A DNA stretch of 56,000 nucleotides from Sphacelaria rigidula (lineage: Eukaryota > Phaeophyceae > Sphacelariales): NCBI GenBank assembly GCA_964200075.2, contig CAXNAA020000001.1, forward strand, positions 32,001 through 88,000, in the 5' to 3' direction. The translations under genes and the position numbers were made by a program. Position 1 is the first letter of the stretch; each line of letters starts with the position of its first letter. Of this stretch, positions 9,692 through 21,196 are shown piece after piece. Under the pieces are notes generated by a model that did no database searches, had not been told where the DNA came from, and saw only the letters and a program-made list of their open reading frames with translations.

Positions 9692-12600
9692 TTAAGTATT
9701 ATATTTAAAGCGCATAAGTTTTCTTAACTTTTTTTTTTGTGAATTTACTTTATTTGTTAAACTGAAATTATTATTAACAGTGGAAGAAAATTTAGGTATC
9801 AATACTTTATTGTAAGTTAAATCACTATTAGCATAAAAACCAGTTCCAGATGGTAATAAACGACCTGTAATTATATTTTCTTTTAATCCTCGAAGCCAAT
9901 CTGTTTTTCCTTTTATTGCTGCTTGCGTTAAAACCTTTGTTGTTTCTTGAAAACTAGCAGCAGCAAGAAAGCCCTCTTTTTTTAAAGAAGATTTTGTAAT
10001 TCCGAGTAAAACAGGTCTAAATACTAGTTTATTATTACTTTTTGTACAAAGATCAATATATTTAGCTTGTTCTAGATCTATAATATCTCCTGGTAAGAAG
10101 TCTGTTTGCCCAGCGTAATCTAAGCAAACTTTATTTGTCATTTCTTTAACAATTAACTCAAGATGTTTATTTGAAATGATAACGCCTTGAGATCTATAAA
10201 TTCCATGAACAGAATTAAAAATGATCATTTGTAACTTTTTCATACTATGATAAGCGGCTTCATACATAGATAAAGTACTAAGTGAACAAAAATAACGAAA
10301 ATATACATAGAGTAAAGTATGCGGATTTATTGGTCCCTCTGTCAATGGTTCACCTATATGAATAAATTCAAAACGTTTGACTATTAAACGTGAAGAACGA
10401 ACCAATGAATAATTACTATCTGGATTAGAAGGATTTATAGTAATATTAATTTTATTATTAGTACTAATATTAGTTATAAGACCTAAACTTGTAGCAAGAA
10501 ATGCTTCATTATTTGGATTACGTGCTTCCAAAATGGCTTCAATTTTGGGCAAACCTTGAACTATATCCCCAGCCTTAAATCTTTCATACATTAATTGACC
10601 AAGAACTTCTTGACTTTTAACATAATCATTAGGTAATTTTCGGATTAATCCTCTATTAGCAAATAAATAAGGACGACCTCGACGATATCTATAATGATTT
10701 CCCATATATTTTGGTTCTGTTAATCCACAAGCTTTTGTAATTAATCTATTATCCAAACACATAATATTGTTTAGAAAACTATTTTTTCCATACATTTGAT
10801 TAAAATCATCAAAAAATATAGCGTCAAAATTAGATTCAGTTATTATTAAGACTTTTGACTGTTTCGTATTCGCTTGTCTTTTAATAGTATTAATAAAGTC
10901 ATCTTCCATCATTAACATCTTTAATGTAGCAAATATAGTATATGGCTCAATAAATTGTTTTTCTTCAACATTTATTGATAAATTTACTTCGCTTTTTTTT
11001 ACTTCTTTTGGAATTAAAGTTTCAACAAAAAAAGTTTGGGAATATGTTAATTTTATTTGACCCCAAGAATTTTTACTTTTTGGCCCAATAAATTCAAAAA
11101 GAAAATCTCCGTACTTTGAAATAGGAGGAAATTTTAGAGTTATTGGAGAAGAAATGAATTGAATTGGTCTATCTGTTGATACTATTCCACCTGTTTTAAT
11201 ATTAAGATTAAAATCTTCAATTTTTAAATCTCCGTGTAAAAAAGAATTATTCTGCAAAAAACCAAGGGACCTCTCTTTCGTTATTTCATATCGAGTTATA
11301 GGTCGTATTTGAAGATATGTTCCTTTTTTATTTGTACCAATTTCAAGATAACTTAAGGTTTCAATTTCATATTTTCCTAAAATGAATTCACCAGCAAAAA
11401 AAACTTGTTCAGAGAAATCTTCAGGATTAATTTCATTTAGAGTAAAAAAATATCTATGACCAGGTATAATGGTAATTCTTTTAACTTTTTTTTTTTCAAC
11501 TTCAAAAGTGATAAAACCTGACAGATTTATAAAATAATCTGGAAGAATTTCCATATTTTTTTGAATAAACGCGTCTTTTTTAAAATTAAAAGATTTTATA
11601 TTTAAATCAGTAAAAATTGTTGTTTTGGGAACATAAAAAGTTGTGCATCCACATTGTATACGTCCATTATAATAATTATCAATTCGATTTGGTTTATGAT
11701 AATCAAAAACATAAAATTCTCCACCTGTTTTTGTTTGGTAATGTTTATTACTTAAATCCCCAATCGAAATAACTTTATCATTAAATTTTTCGGGTTTTAA
11801 AGAAATACTTTGCGTGTTAGATAAATATAATTTACAATTTGTTATTTCATAACTTGTTTTTTCTAAAAAAATTTTAAAACTTTCTAAACTTTGGGTTGAA
11901 TTATGAATTTTTAAATTCCTTAATTCATTTGTTAATTTTTCTTTACAAAAACAAACAAACCCACCCATTACTGTTGTTAGTTTAGATTCTGCTATAGATT
12001 GATATCTATAAATTTTTCTAAATGGACGCACTTTTATACTTACTTTAAGTGGTGTACTAAATACGGATCCAGCTAAAACCCAAAGACTATAATTTTTTTT
12101 AGTTCTTATACTAAAATTTATATCAATTACTTTTTTTGGCAAATTGTTTTCTGATAAAATTATTTCTCCAGGTTCTCTAGTAACTATAGATCTTAATTCT
12201 TTTACTCCTTTTTGATTTAATTCAGGAATAACATCAAATAAAACCTCATTAGGCCGAATCCAGGTATTATTTTTCGCAAAAATTAAATTATGTTCTGCAA
12301 CTGGAATTTTTAGTATAATATTTGAATATTTACGTAGATAAACAAAGCATGCTTCTTGAACTAATAAAGTTTCTTCGCCATAAACCGTTCGAAAAGGTAT
12401 AGCTTTCATATCCGGTATAAGTTCAACAATACCAAGTTGTCCTAATTTTGATCGGCGTGTAACTTCACTAGTAACAATACCACCTGTATGAAAAGTACGC
12501 ATTGTTAATTGAGTACCAGGTTCTCCGATTGATTGAGCTGCAATCAACCCAACACTCTCCCCTAAATCAACTAAATTACCGGAAGCTAAATGCAAACCAT

Positions 12601-13513
12601 AACATTGTTGACAAACCGCTCGTCTACATTGACAAGTTAAGGCTGATCGAATCACTATATTCTGTATTTTTAGCTCAATAAGTTTCTCTACAATATTAGA
12701 AGTAATTTGTTGGTTTTTTTTTGCAATAATTATATTTTTACCAGGTACATAAATTGGAGAAGCAAGTATTCGACCAATAGCTTTTTCTTTTAAATCAGTT
12801 AATATTTCAAATTTTTGAGATGTTTTAATTGTTAAAACTAAACCACGTTCAGTTCTACAATCTAATTCACTAATAATAGTACTTTGGACTACTTCGACGA
12901 GACGTCGCGTTAAATAACCGGAGTCGGCAGTTTTGATAGAGGTATCCACTAATCCTTTTCTAGCACCATAAGACGAGATAATATAATCTGTAACAGATAA
13001 TCCTTCACGAAAATTAGCGCCAATAGCTTTTTCAACAATTTGACCACTTGAGTCTGACATTAATCCTCTCATTCCAACTAATTGACGAACTTGTGTGATA
13101 TTACCACGTGCACCTGAGAAGGCCATAATATATAGAGAATTTAAAGGATCATATTTCTTTAAAAATTGAATAAGTTCCTCTTTTAAATATTCACTAGTGC
13201 TATTCCAGATGTGAATGGTTTTTCGAAATTTTTCAACTTCCGTGATTTCACCACTATTAGTGGCGACATCTGTCATAAAAAGATCGACATTAGCTTCTTG
13301 CATTAATACTGGTTTAGCTGGAGGTACTTTTAAATCTTCGATACTAATAGAAATACCAGATTTAGTAGCATATTGAAAGCCTATTTCTTTTAAATGATCC
13401 ACTAGATAAGTAGCTTTGACCTGACCATGGGTTTTAAATGCCCATTCAAGAATTTTTTTTAATTCTTTTTTATTAATTACACTATTGAAAAATATTGTTG
13501 AGTTTTTACCCAT
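9692..13513 (-). CDS. rpoC2: RNA polymerase subunit beta'' (RpoC2)
   Basis: This is the C-terminal half of the bacterial beta' subunit, split as in cyanobacteria and plastids. The 1273-residue protein has the zinc-site cysteines C-x-C-R-R-A-V-C-x-x-C, the trigger-loop region G-E-P-G-T-Q-L-T-M-R-T-F-H-T-G-G, and a long Lys/Asn-rich middle (the beta'' insertion). The C-terminal R-G-L-K-E-N-I-I-T-G-R-L-L-P-S-G-T-G motif is intact. It starts 12 bp after rpoC1 ends. Confidence 0.98.
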   Translation of the reverse strand: MGKNSTIFFNSVINKKELKKILEWAFKTHGQVKATYLVDHLKEIGFQYATKSGISISIEDLKVPPAKPVLMQEANVDLFMTDVATNSGEITEVEKFRKTIHIWNSTSEYLKEELIQFLKKYDPLNSLYIMAFSGARGNITQVRQLVGMRGLMSDSSGQIVEKAIGANFREGLSVTDYIISSYGARKGLVDTSIKTADSGYLTRRLVEVVQSTIISELDCRTERGLVLTIKTSQKFEILTDLKEKAIGRILASPIYVPGKNIIIAKKNQQITSNIVEKLIELKIQNIVIRSALTCQCRRAVCQQCYGLHLASGNLVDLGESVGLIAAQSIGEPGTQLTMRTFHTGGIVTSEVTRRSKLGQLGIVELIPDMKAIPFRTVYGEETLLVQEACFVYLRKYSNIILKIPVAEHNLIFAKNNTWIRPNEVLFDVIPELNQKGVKELRSIVTREPGEIILSENNLPKKVIDINFSIRTKKNYSLWVLAGSVFSTPLKVSIKVRPFRKIYRYQSIAESKLTTVMGGFVCFCKEKLTNELRNLKIHNSTQSLESFKIFLEKTSYEITNCKLYLSNTQSISLKPEKFNDKVISIGDLSNKHYQTKTGGEFYVFDYHKPNRIDNYYNGRIQCGCTTFYVPKTTIFTDLNIKSFNFKKDAFIQKNMEILPDYFINLSGFITFEVEKKKVKRITIIPGHRYFFTLNEINPEDFSEQVFFAGEFILGKYEIETLSYLEIGTNKKGTYLQIRPITRYEITKERSLGFLQNNSFLHGDLKIEDFNLNIKTGGIVSTDRPIQFISSPITLKFPPISKYGDFLFEFIGPKSKNSWGQIKLTYSQTFFVETLIPKEVKKSEVNLSINVEEKQFIEPYTIFATLKMLMMEDDFINTIKRQANTKQSKVLIITESNFDAIFFDDFNQMYGKNSFLNNIMCLDNRLITKACGLTEPKYMGNHYRYRRGRPYLFANRGLIRKLPNDYVKSQEVLGQLMYERFKAGDIVQGLPKIEAILEARNPNNEAFLATSLGLITNISTNNKINITINPSNPDSNYSLVRSSRLIVKRFEFIHIGEPLTEGPINPHTLLYVYFRYFCSLSTLSMYEAAYHSMKKLQMIIFNSVHGIYRSQGVIISNKHLELIVKEMTNKVCLDYAGQTDFLPGDIIDLEQAKYIDLCTKSNNKLVFRPVLLGITKSSLKKEGFLAAASFQETTKVLTQAAIKGKTDWLRGLKENIITGRLLPSGTGFYANSDLTYNKVLIPKFSSTVNNNFSLTNKVNSQKKKLRKLMRFKYNT

Positions 13514-13525
13514 TTTATTTCCTAT

Positions 13526-15349
13526 TTATTTAAATATATCGTTAACACATTGATTAAAAAGAATACGGCCTGGAGTAGTACGAAGATATTGCACTAAAAA
13601 TTCCCCATCTTTAGTTTCTTTACGCTGTAAATTATTGTAAATATGTAAATTATTTCCATTTTCTAATTTAACAGTTTTTAAAAAGGTCAACGGTGTATAA
13701 ATATTGATATCATTATTACAACGAACCCAAATGGAAGCATGTACATGTAATTGTTTTTGCTGGTATGCTGAAATAACTTCACTAAAATTAGCAAAATAAT
13801 TATTAGAACCTTTTAAATTCATTCTATTTTGAGTAGTTAAATAATAAAATCCTAATATCATATCTTGTGAAGGTTGAATATTAACCTCACCAGTAGCTGG
13901 TGATAAAAAATTATTTGGAGCTAATAAACATAGTCGGGCTTCTAATTGAGATTCAAATGACAAAGGAATATGAACTGCCATTTGATCACCATCGAAGTCA
14001 GCATTAAAGCCTGGACAAACAAGTGGATGTAATTGTATAGCACGGCCTCTAACCAAGACTGGATCAAAAGCTTGTATTCCTAAACGATGTAAGGTAGGTG
14101 CTCGATTTAAAAGAATTGGGTGTTGTGATAATATTTCTTTTAATAAGAACCAAATAATAGGATCACGACTAAAAACAATTTTTTTAGCTTTTTTTATTGT
14201 AAAAGCAATACCTTCAAACATTAATTTATGTATTAAAAAGGGTAAAAAGAGCTCAATTGCCATTTCGTAAGGTAAACCGCATTGGTTTAAAGCTAATTGT
14301 GGTCCTACAATAATAACAGAACGTCCTGAATAATCTACTCGCTTTCCTAATAAATTAAGACGGAACCGACCTTGTTTCCCTTCAATAATATCAGCTAAAG
14401 ACTTTAAAGGTCGTTTATGGCTATCTAATACTTTATCGCCTCTCTTACCATTATCAATTAATGTGTCAACAGATTCTTGAATCATTCTCTTTTCAGTTCT
14501 AAGAATTACACTTGGAGCCTGTACCGATATTAAGCGTCCTAATCTATTGTTTCTAATAATAATCTTTCTATAAAGTTCATTTAAGTCAGATGTTGCAAAT
14601 CTTCCACTTTCTAATTGTAACATTGGTCGTAGACCAGGTGGAAGAACTGGAAGCGATGTTAATACCATCCATTCTGGTTTGGTTTGAGTTATTAAAAAAT
14701 TTTCAAGTAAACGAACTCTTTTTATTGCAGTCTGAGTCTCGGTAATGGATTTGGACAAAATTATTGTATTCCGATGATTTCTAATTTCTGTTTTTAAATT
14801 AATCTTTTGTAGTTGGTCATAAATAATTTCAGCACCTTCTAGTTCTTCATTATCAAAATCTTCATCTGTAAAAAAAGATTGTTCATAGTGCAAAAAATTT
14901 TGTTCAAATGTTTTCCCATAAATAAGCTCTTCAATAGTTTTGAGCGGCATATTTAAAATCGTAGATAAAATATTGGGGGACGATTTTAAATACCAAACAT
15001 GAATAACTGGAGTTAATAAATTAACATAGCCCATTCTATGACGTCTAACTATTGAATCTATGACTTCTACACCACATACTTCACATATAATGTTATCTAA
15101 GGCTTTTTGTTTACGCCGCCCACATGAACATTGCCAACTTTTAATTGGTCCAAAAATTTTCTCACAAAATAAGCCTCCTTTTTCAGGTTTATGAGTACGA
15201 TAGTTTATCGTTTCTGTTCCTAATACCTCACCAATAATTTCACCGTTTGGTAATTCTTTTTCACACCATTTTTTAATTCTTTTAGGGGATGCTAAATTTA
15301 TTTTTACACATGCAAAATCCTGCCTAGTATTTTTTATGACTTTTTTCAT
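13526..15349 (-). CDS. rpoC1: RNA polymerase subunit beta' (RpoC1)
   Basis: This is the catalytic beta' fragment of the plastid-encoded polymerase. The 607-residue protein has the N-terminal zinc finger C-S-C-G-R-R and C-E-V-C-G-V-E-V, and the Mg2+-binding N-A-D-F-D-G-D-Q motif of the active site. Length is normal and there is no intron. It lies between rpoB and rpoC2 in the conserved order. Confidence 0.98.
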   Translation of the reverse strand: MKKVIKNTRQDFACVKINLASPKRIKKWCEKELPNGEIIGEVLGTETINYRTHKPEKGGLFCEKIFGPIKSWQCSCGRRKQKALDNIICEVCGVEVIDSIVRRHRMGYVNLLTPVIHVWYLKSSPNILSTILNMPLKTIEELIYGKTFEQNFLHYEQSFFTDEDFDNEELEGAEIIYDQLQKINLKTEIRNHRNTIILSKSITETQTAIKRVRLLENFLITQTKPEWMVLTSLPVLPPGLRPMLQLESGRFATSDLNELYRKIIIRNNRLGRLISVQAPSVILRTEKRMIQESVDTLIDNGKRGDKVLDSHKRPLKSLADIIEGKQGRFRLNLLGKRVDYSGRSVIIVGPQLALNQCGLPYEMAIELFLPFLIHKLMFEGIAFTIKKAKKIVFSRDPIIWFLLKEILSQHPILLNRAPTLHRLGIQAFDPVLVRGRAIQLHPLVCPGFNADFDGDQMAVHIPLSFESQLEARLCLLAPNNFLSPATGEVNIQPSQDMILGFYYLTTQNRMNLKGSNNYFANFSEVISAYQQKQLHVHASIWVRCNNDINIYTPLTFLKTVKLENGNNLHIYNNLQRKETKDGEFLVQYLRTTPGRILFNQCVNDIFK

Positions 15350-15404
15350 TATTTTATATAAAAAAATAAAAATATTATACTTAAAATTTTAAAAAATTTT
15401 ATTC

Positions 15405-18400
15405 CTAAAGAAGTTTTGATCTAATATAAGTCATTAAATTAATATTATAGGAATCTATTTGACCATTATTTAGTTTACCAATTTGATTAGTTGTAATATC
15501 TAACCCTAATGCATTTAATTCGAGAAGAACAACTTTAAAAGATTCAGGAACCCCTGGTTTTGGTATAGGCTGACCTTTAACAATAGCGTTAAAAACCTCA
15601 TTCCGCCCATTTATATCATCTGATTTAACAGTTAACAATTCTTGAAGTGTATAGGCAACACCAAAAGCTTCTAACGCCCACACTTCCATTTCTCCAAATC
15701 TTTGCCCACCATTTCTAGCTTTCCCTTTTAAAGGTTGTTGTGTTATTAATGAATAAGTCCCTGTTGAACGCGCATGAATTTTTTTATCAACTAAATGAAT
15801 AAGCTTTAAAAGATAAGGTTTTCCTACAGTAATTTTATTATCGAAAAATTCTCCCGTTCGACCGTCTGTTAATAAAATTTTACCAGGAGAAGAAGAATTA
15901 TAAAGCCAAGTTTTATTTGTTTTCATTGAAGCTTTTTTTAGAGTTTGATTTATTAGCTTTCGTGAAGATTCTGGTTCATACATTTCATCAAAAGGAATAA
16001 TTTTAAATCGATGATTTAAGTAATCACCAGCAAAACCTAATAAACACTCAAAAATCTGACCTACATTCATTCTAGAGGGAACTCCTAAAGGATTTAAGAT
16101 TACATCAATTATTGTTCCATCTGGTAAGATTGGCATATCTTCTCTTGGTAATATTTTCGAAATAACACCTTTATTTCCATGCCTTCCTGACATTTTATCA
16201 CCAATCCTAATTTTTTTTATTTGTGCAATAGAAACACAAATCCAATGTTCAATACCTGGCGATAAATTATCACCTTTCTCTCTAGAAGCTGTTTGTATTT
16301 CAATAACACGACCGGAAACTGTATTCGGTACTCGTAATGAATTATCCTTTGGATCTGGTGATTTAATATTGAAAATAGCCCTTAGTAATTTGCTTTCTGG
16401 TAATTCTTCTGACTCCTTGACCGGTGTAATTTTTCCAACTAATACATCACCGCCTTTAACAAAGGTCCCTTTTTTAATTATCCCATTTCCGTCTAAATTA
16501 GATAAAATTTCTGGTTCAACGTATGGGATTTTGTTTGTTAATTCTTCTATACCTAAATTTGCTTCACTTATTTGAAGATTATATTTTTCAATATGGATTG
16601 AAGTAAAAAGATCGGCATAAACTAATCTTTCACTGATTAAAATGGCATCTTCATAATTATAACCTTCCCAAGGCATATAAGCAACTCTTAAGTTTTGTCC
16701 TAAGGCAAGTTCTCCTTCATCAGTTGCTGGTCCATCAGCAAGAATTTGTCCCGATTTAACTAATTGTCCTGGCCAAATTAAAGGTTTTTGATTGATTATA
16801 GTTTCTTGGTTAGAACGACGATATTTATCTAAAAAATAAATTTTTGAATTATTAGTAATACCATTTTTTAATATTATAATCCTATCAGATGAAACAAAAT
16901 TAACAATGCCATCAAAAATATTTATTAAGACAACTCTTGAATCAGCAGCAATTTTATACTCCAGACCTGTCCCAATGATAGATTTTCGAGGATACAATAA
17001 AGGAACCGCTTGTCTTTGCATATTTGATCCCATTAATGCACGTGTTGCATCATCATGTTCCAAAAAAGGTATTAATGATGAACCAATAGCAAGTAATTGT
17101 ATCGGAGAAATGGCAATAAAATCGATCTCATTCGAAGGAACTTCTATATATTCATTATAATACCGTACAGTAACAAGAGAATTTTGAATGAAATTATCAG
17201 GACTTACTTGAGTATCTGCTAAAGCAACTTTATATAAAGCTTCTTTTTCCGAGGTTAAATAAATCGGAGATAAATTTTTAAGGACTCGACCTTTATATAC
17301 TCTAAAAAAAGGAGTTCTAATAAAACCATAATCACTGATTCTAGCATAAGTTGCTAATGATGCAACTAAACCTGCTCGTTGACCTTCAGGAGTCTCAATC
17401 GGGCATAATCGCCCATATTGTGTTGGATGGATATCACGTGCAGCAAAACTAACATGTTCTCCATTCAGTCCTCCTGGACCTAAAGAACTAATCCTACGTT
17501 TATGCGTTAATTGTGCTAAAGCATTTGTTTCATCAAAGTATTGCGATAGAGGACTTAAACCAAAAAACTCTCTAATTACAGATGTTAGAAGTTTTGAATT
17601 AACGAGTAAACTTGGTGTTAATAACTTTTTAAATTCTTTTTCTTTTTTTTTCCCTTTTCTTTTTGTTACTTTTAATGGATCTGTAGATAAATCTTCACTT
17701 GTAGTGAGATTATGCTTAAATCGCGTTAACGCTAACCTTACTTGTAATTGTAAAAGTTCACCAACTCCTCGTACTCTTTTATTTTCTAAATCGTCGATAT
17801 CATCAGCTTTTTTAGAACCACAGCTAACAGCAATTAAATTGTCAACTGTTTTTAAAATATCTAAAGAGGTTAATGTTCTTAGATTTAATGGTAAATTAAG
17901 ACCTAATTTTTTATTTATCTTAATACGACCAATTTCACCCAAATCATATGAGGTTTTGTTAAAGATTCGATTACTAAGTAATTCTCTAACTTTAAAAACA
18001 GCTACGAGTATTGATCGCCTAGAAGACATATATTGAATTTCTTTAAGCATTTTTTTATGAACATTTAGATTCATAGAGTTCACACTTGCTTCCAAAAAAT
18101 CATAATTTTGTAATGTTGTACAAATTTCATAATCTTCTAATCCTAACCCAACTAAAAACCAATTTATTGGGATTTTAAATTGTTTATCGAGTTTGACCCA
18201 AATTAAGTTATATTCCAATTCAAACGTTAGCCAACAACCATAATTTGTAATAATGGTTCCTTCATAAAAACTTTTATTTTGTTTTTTTAGTTTTTTAAAG
18301 TATACACCTGGACTTCGAATTATTTGACTAACAATAATTCTTTCACAACCATTAAAAATAAAAGTTCCTTTGTCTGTCATTAATGGAATTTCCCCAAAAC

Positions 18401-18764
18401 AGACTCTCTGTTTAGGTGAAAAATAATCTAATTGTTTTTTTTTTTCATTCTTATGTTTTTTAACAGCCATAAGAACAAAAATACGTAAATTATAGTTTCC
18501 ACGTTTTTTTAGAGCATTTAAAACACTAAAATTTGGATAATATATTTTATATTCTTGACCATAAATAAATAATTCAATTCCTGTTTTTTCATTTAATATA
18601 CAAGGATACTTTGTTAATTCTTGTGGTAACCCTTCTGTTAAAAACCAACAAAAACTGATTCTTTGCATTTCTGATAGGTCTGGAATAGATATTGCATTTC
18701 TATTATTAATTAGACAATTTTGCGAAGTTTTTTTCATAATAAAATTTTTAAATAAAAAATTCAA
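15405..18764 (-). CDS. rpoB: RNA polymerase subunit beta (RpoB)
   Basis: This is the beta subunit of the plastid-encoded RNA polymerase, 1119 residues. The C-terminal signature G-D-K-M-S-G-R-H-G-N-K-G-V-I-S-K-I and the P-Y-(V)-E region are clear. A strongly basic K-R-K-G-K-K-K-E-K-E-F-K-K stretch sits in the fork-side region. A second in-frame ATG at 18737 begins M-K-K-T-S-Q and may be the true start, since the first nine residues are not family-like. rps20 lies 30 bp upstream. Confidence 0.97.
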   Translation of the reverse strand: MNFLFKNFIMKKTSQNCLINNRNAISIPDLSEMQRISFCWFLTEGLPQELTKYPCILNEKTGIELFIYGQEYKIYYPNFSVLNALKKRGNYNLRIFVLMAVKKHKNEKKKQLDYFSPKQRVCFGEIPLMTDKGTFIFNGCERIIVSQIIRSPGVYFKKLKKQNKSFYEGTIITNYGCWLTFELEYNLIWVKLDKQFKIPINWFLVGLGLEDYEICTTLQNYDFLEASVNSMNLNVHKKMLKEIQYMSSRRSILVAVFKVRELLSNRIFNKTSYDLGEIGRIKINKKLGLNLPLNLRTLTSLDILKTVDNLIAVSCGSKKADDIDDLENKRVRGVGELLQLQVRLALTRFKHNLTTSEDLSTDPLKVTKRKGKKKEKEFKKLLTPSLLVNSKLLTSVIREFFGLSPLSQYFDETNALAQLTHKRRISSLGPGGLNGEHVSFAARDIHPTQYGRLCPIETPEGQRAGLVASLATYARISDYGFIRTPFFRVYKGRVLKNLSPIYLTSEKEALYKVALADTQVSPDNFIQNSLVTVRYYNEYIEVPSNEIDFIAISPIQLLAIGSSLIPFLEHDDATRALMGSNMQRQAVPLLYPRKSIIGTGLEYKIAADSRVVLINIFDGIVNFVSSDRIIILKNGITNNSKIYFLDKYRRSNQETIINQKPLIWPGQLVKSGQILADGPATDEGELALGQNLRVAYMPWEGYNYEDAILISERLVYADLFTSIHIEKYNLQISEANLGIEELTNKIPYVEPEILSNLDGNGIIKKGTFVKGGDVLVGKITPVKESEELPESKLLRAIFNIKSPDPKDNSLRVPNTVSGRVIEIQTASREKGDNLSPGIEHWICVSIAQIKKIRIGDKMSGRHGNKGVISKILPREDMPILPDGTIIDVILNPLGVPSRMNVGQIFECLLGFAGDYLNHRFKIIPFDEMYEPESSRKLINQTLKKASMKTNKTWLYNSSSPGKILLTDGRTGEFFDNKITVGKPYLLKLIHLVDKKIHARSTGTYSLITQQPLKGKARNGGQRFGEMEVWALEAFGVAYTLQELLTVKSDDINGRNEVFNAIVKGQPIPKPGVPESFKVVLLELNALGLDITTNQIGKLNNGQIDSYNINLMTYIRSKLL

Positions 18765-18794
18765 AATAATTAATGATTATATACCGTATAAATA

Positions 18795-19106
18795 TTAAAA
18801 TAAATATTTTAACATTTTTAATTGATAACACTTTTTAAACATTTTGTATAATTTTGATTTTTTTCGTGAAGCTGTATTTTTATGTAATACATTTTTTTTT
18901 GCAGCTTTATCAATATAACTAAAAACTATACTTAATGCATGTCGACTTATTAAATAATTATCTAAAGTTTGTTTATCTTTAAAATGTCGTATCAAAATAA
19001 TATATTTTTTTGTAAATGTTTTAATCAATGATTTATAAGAATTATTTTGAATACGATTTCTTTTATTGATTTTAATGCGCTTTTTTGATGATCGACTATT
19101 TGCCAT
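18795..19106 (-). CDS. rps20: Ribosomal protein S20
   Basis: Small-subunit protein S20, 103 residues and very basic. It opens with M-A-N-S-R-S-S-K-K-R-I and carries the conserved I-D-K-A-A-K-K-N-V-L-H-K-N-T-A-S-R-K-K-S segment that contacts 16S rRNA. It is the first gene of the rpo-atp block on the minus strand. Confidence 0.95.
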   Translation of the reverse strand: MANSRSSKKRIKINKRNRIQNNSYKSLIKTFTKKYIILIRHFKDKQTLDNYLISRHALSIVFSYIDKAAKKNVLHKNTASRKKSKLYKMFKKCYQLKMLKYLF

Positions 19107-19238
19107 TCGTATTTATCCCAAATAAAAAATTATATTAATATATATAATTATTATATTATATATTAATATATATAACAAATTTAAAAAATATACTTACAAA
19201 TAAATATATTAATCCTAACATAATTATTAAACTAACTA

Positions 19239-19326
19239 AGGAGAGAGTCGGATTCGAACCCACGGAACGCATAAACGTTCATCTGATTTCAAATCAGACG
19301 CAATCGACCATCTCTGCCATCTCTCC
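19239..19326 (-). tRNA. trnS-UGA: tRNA-Ser (UGA)
   Basis: A class II tRNA of about 88 bases on the minus strand. The acceptor GGAGAGA pairs with TCTCTCC. The anticodon stem-loop TCTGA-TTTGAAA-TCAGA gives UGA, followed by a long variable arm with AACGTTTATGCGTT pairing and a normal T-arm. CCA is not encoded. Confidence 0.95.
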
Positions 19327-19469
19327 CTTCTACAAATATAAAATCTTTAATATTTAATATTAAAAATAATGTTAAACTTTAAAAATAAACATTAGTTTTT
19401 AGATTATTAAATATTATTTTGTATTTAACAATCTAAATGTATATATATATATATAACTATTATATATAA

Positions 19470-19595
19470 CTATTCAAAATCTTTTCGATTTGGATTACGT
19501 GACGAATCATTAGATAAAAATCCAAATATAAATAGTGAACTAAACCCTGTTACAACAGTAAAAACCACTAGTTTTAATAGGTATAGACTAAACAT
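19470..19595 (-). CDS. psbI: Photosystem II protein I
   Basis: PsbI is a one-helix subunit next to D1 that acts early in PSII assembly. The 41-residue product has the transmembrane helix and the diagnostic C-terminal motif [10 protein letters not shown]-x-x-R-N-P-N-R-K-D. The ATG at 19595 gives the family length. It lies between trnG(GCC) and trnS(UGA), all on the minus strand. Confidence 0.93.
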   Translation of the reverse strand: MFSLYLLKLVVFTVVTGFSSLFIFGFLSNDSSRNPNRKDFE

Positions 19596-19676
19596 AATTA
19601 CTAGTTAAGTATTTTCGAAGTTATATATATAGGCAGAGTATATAACATTCTAGAAGTATTTTTCCGATCTATTTTT

Positions 19677-19748
19677 AGCGAGTGACGCGATTCGAACGCG
19701 CGACTTTAACCTTGGCAAGGTTAAGCTCTACCACTGAGCTACACTCGC
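19677..19748 (-). tRNA. trnG-GCC: tRNA-Gly (GCC)
   Basis: A 72-base cloverleaf on the minus strand. The acceptor GCGAGTG pairs with CACTCGC. The D-arm is GCTCAGTGGTAGAGC, the anticodon loop TTGCCAA gives GCC, and the T-arm is GCGCG-TTCGAAT-CGCGT with one imperfect pair. It is uninterrupted. Confidence 0.93.
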
Positions 19749-19850
19749 CACGCGCCTATATACTTACATAAAGTATATACTATATTATATCTAAATTTAT
19801 TGTCTAAATTTTTTAAATTTTAGGTTTAGTACAAAAACTGTCAACGTTAT

Positions 19851-19880
19851 TTTTAGTTTAATTAAAAAATTAAACTAAAA
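19851..19880. terminator. Hairpin between trnG and psbA
   Basis: Perfect 13-base arms (19851-19863 and 19868-19880) enclose a four-A loop. It is AT-only apart from one G-C pair. It lies upstream of psbA and upstream of the divergent trnG, so it is more likely an isolating or leader element than a terminator. Role unknown. Confidence 0.4.
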
Positions 19881-19916
19881 AAGATAATATAATATCTTTA
19901 TATCTCATAGAATCGC

Positions 19917-21091
<1,175 letters not shown>

Positions 21092-21109
21092 TATTGATTG
21101 ATTGATTAG

Positions 21110-21153
21110 AATTAAAAATTATTATATATATATATATATAATAATTTTTAATT
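21110..21153. terminator. Perfect 44-bp palindrome after psbA
   Basis: The two 22-base halves (21110-21131, 21132-21153) are exact reverse complements without a loop. It lies between the converging psbA and thiG genes and probably forms the 3' end of both transcripts. The centre is an alternating TA run. Confidence 0.65.
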
Positions 21154-21196
21154 AATTCTTATATTTTTTAACTATGAGACTACATAATTTAAGTAT

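Noticed and set aside
16369-18036. Three plus-strand frames opposite rpoB
   Set aside because: They are shadows of rpoB; their codon pattern mirrors the conserved minus-strand gene.
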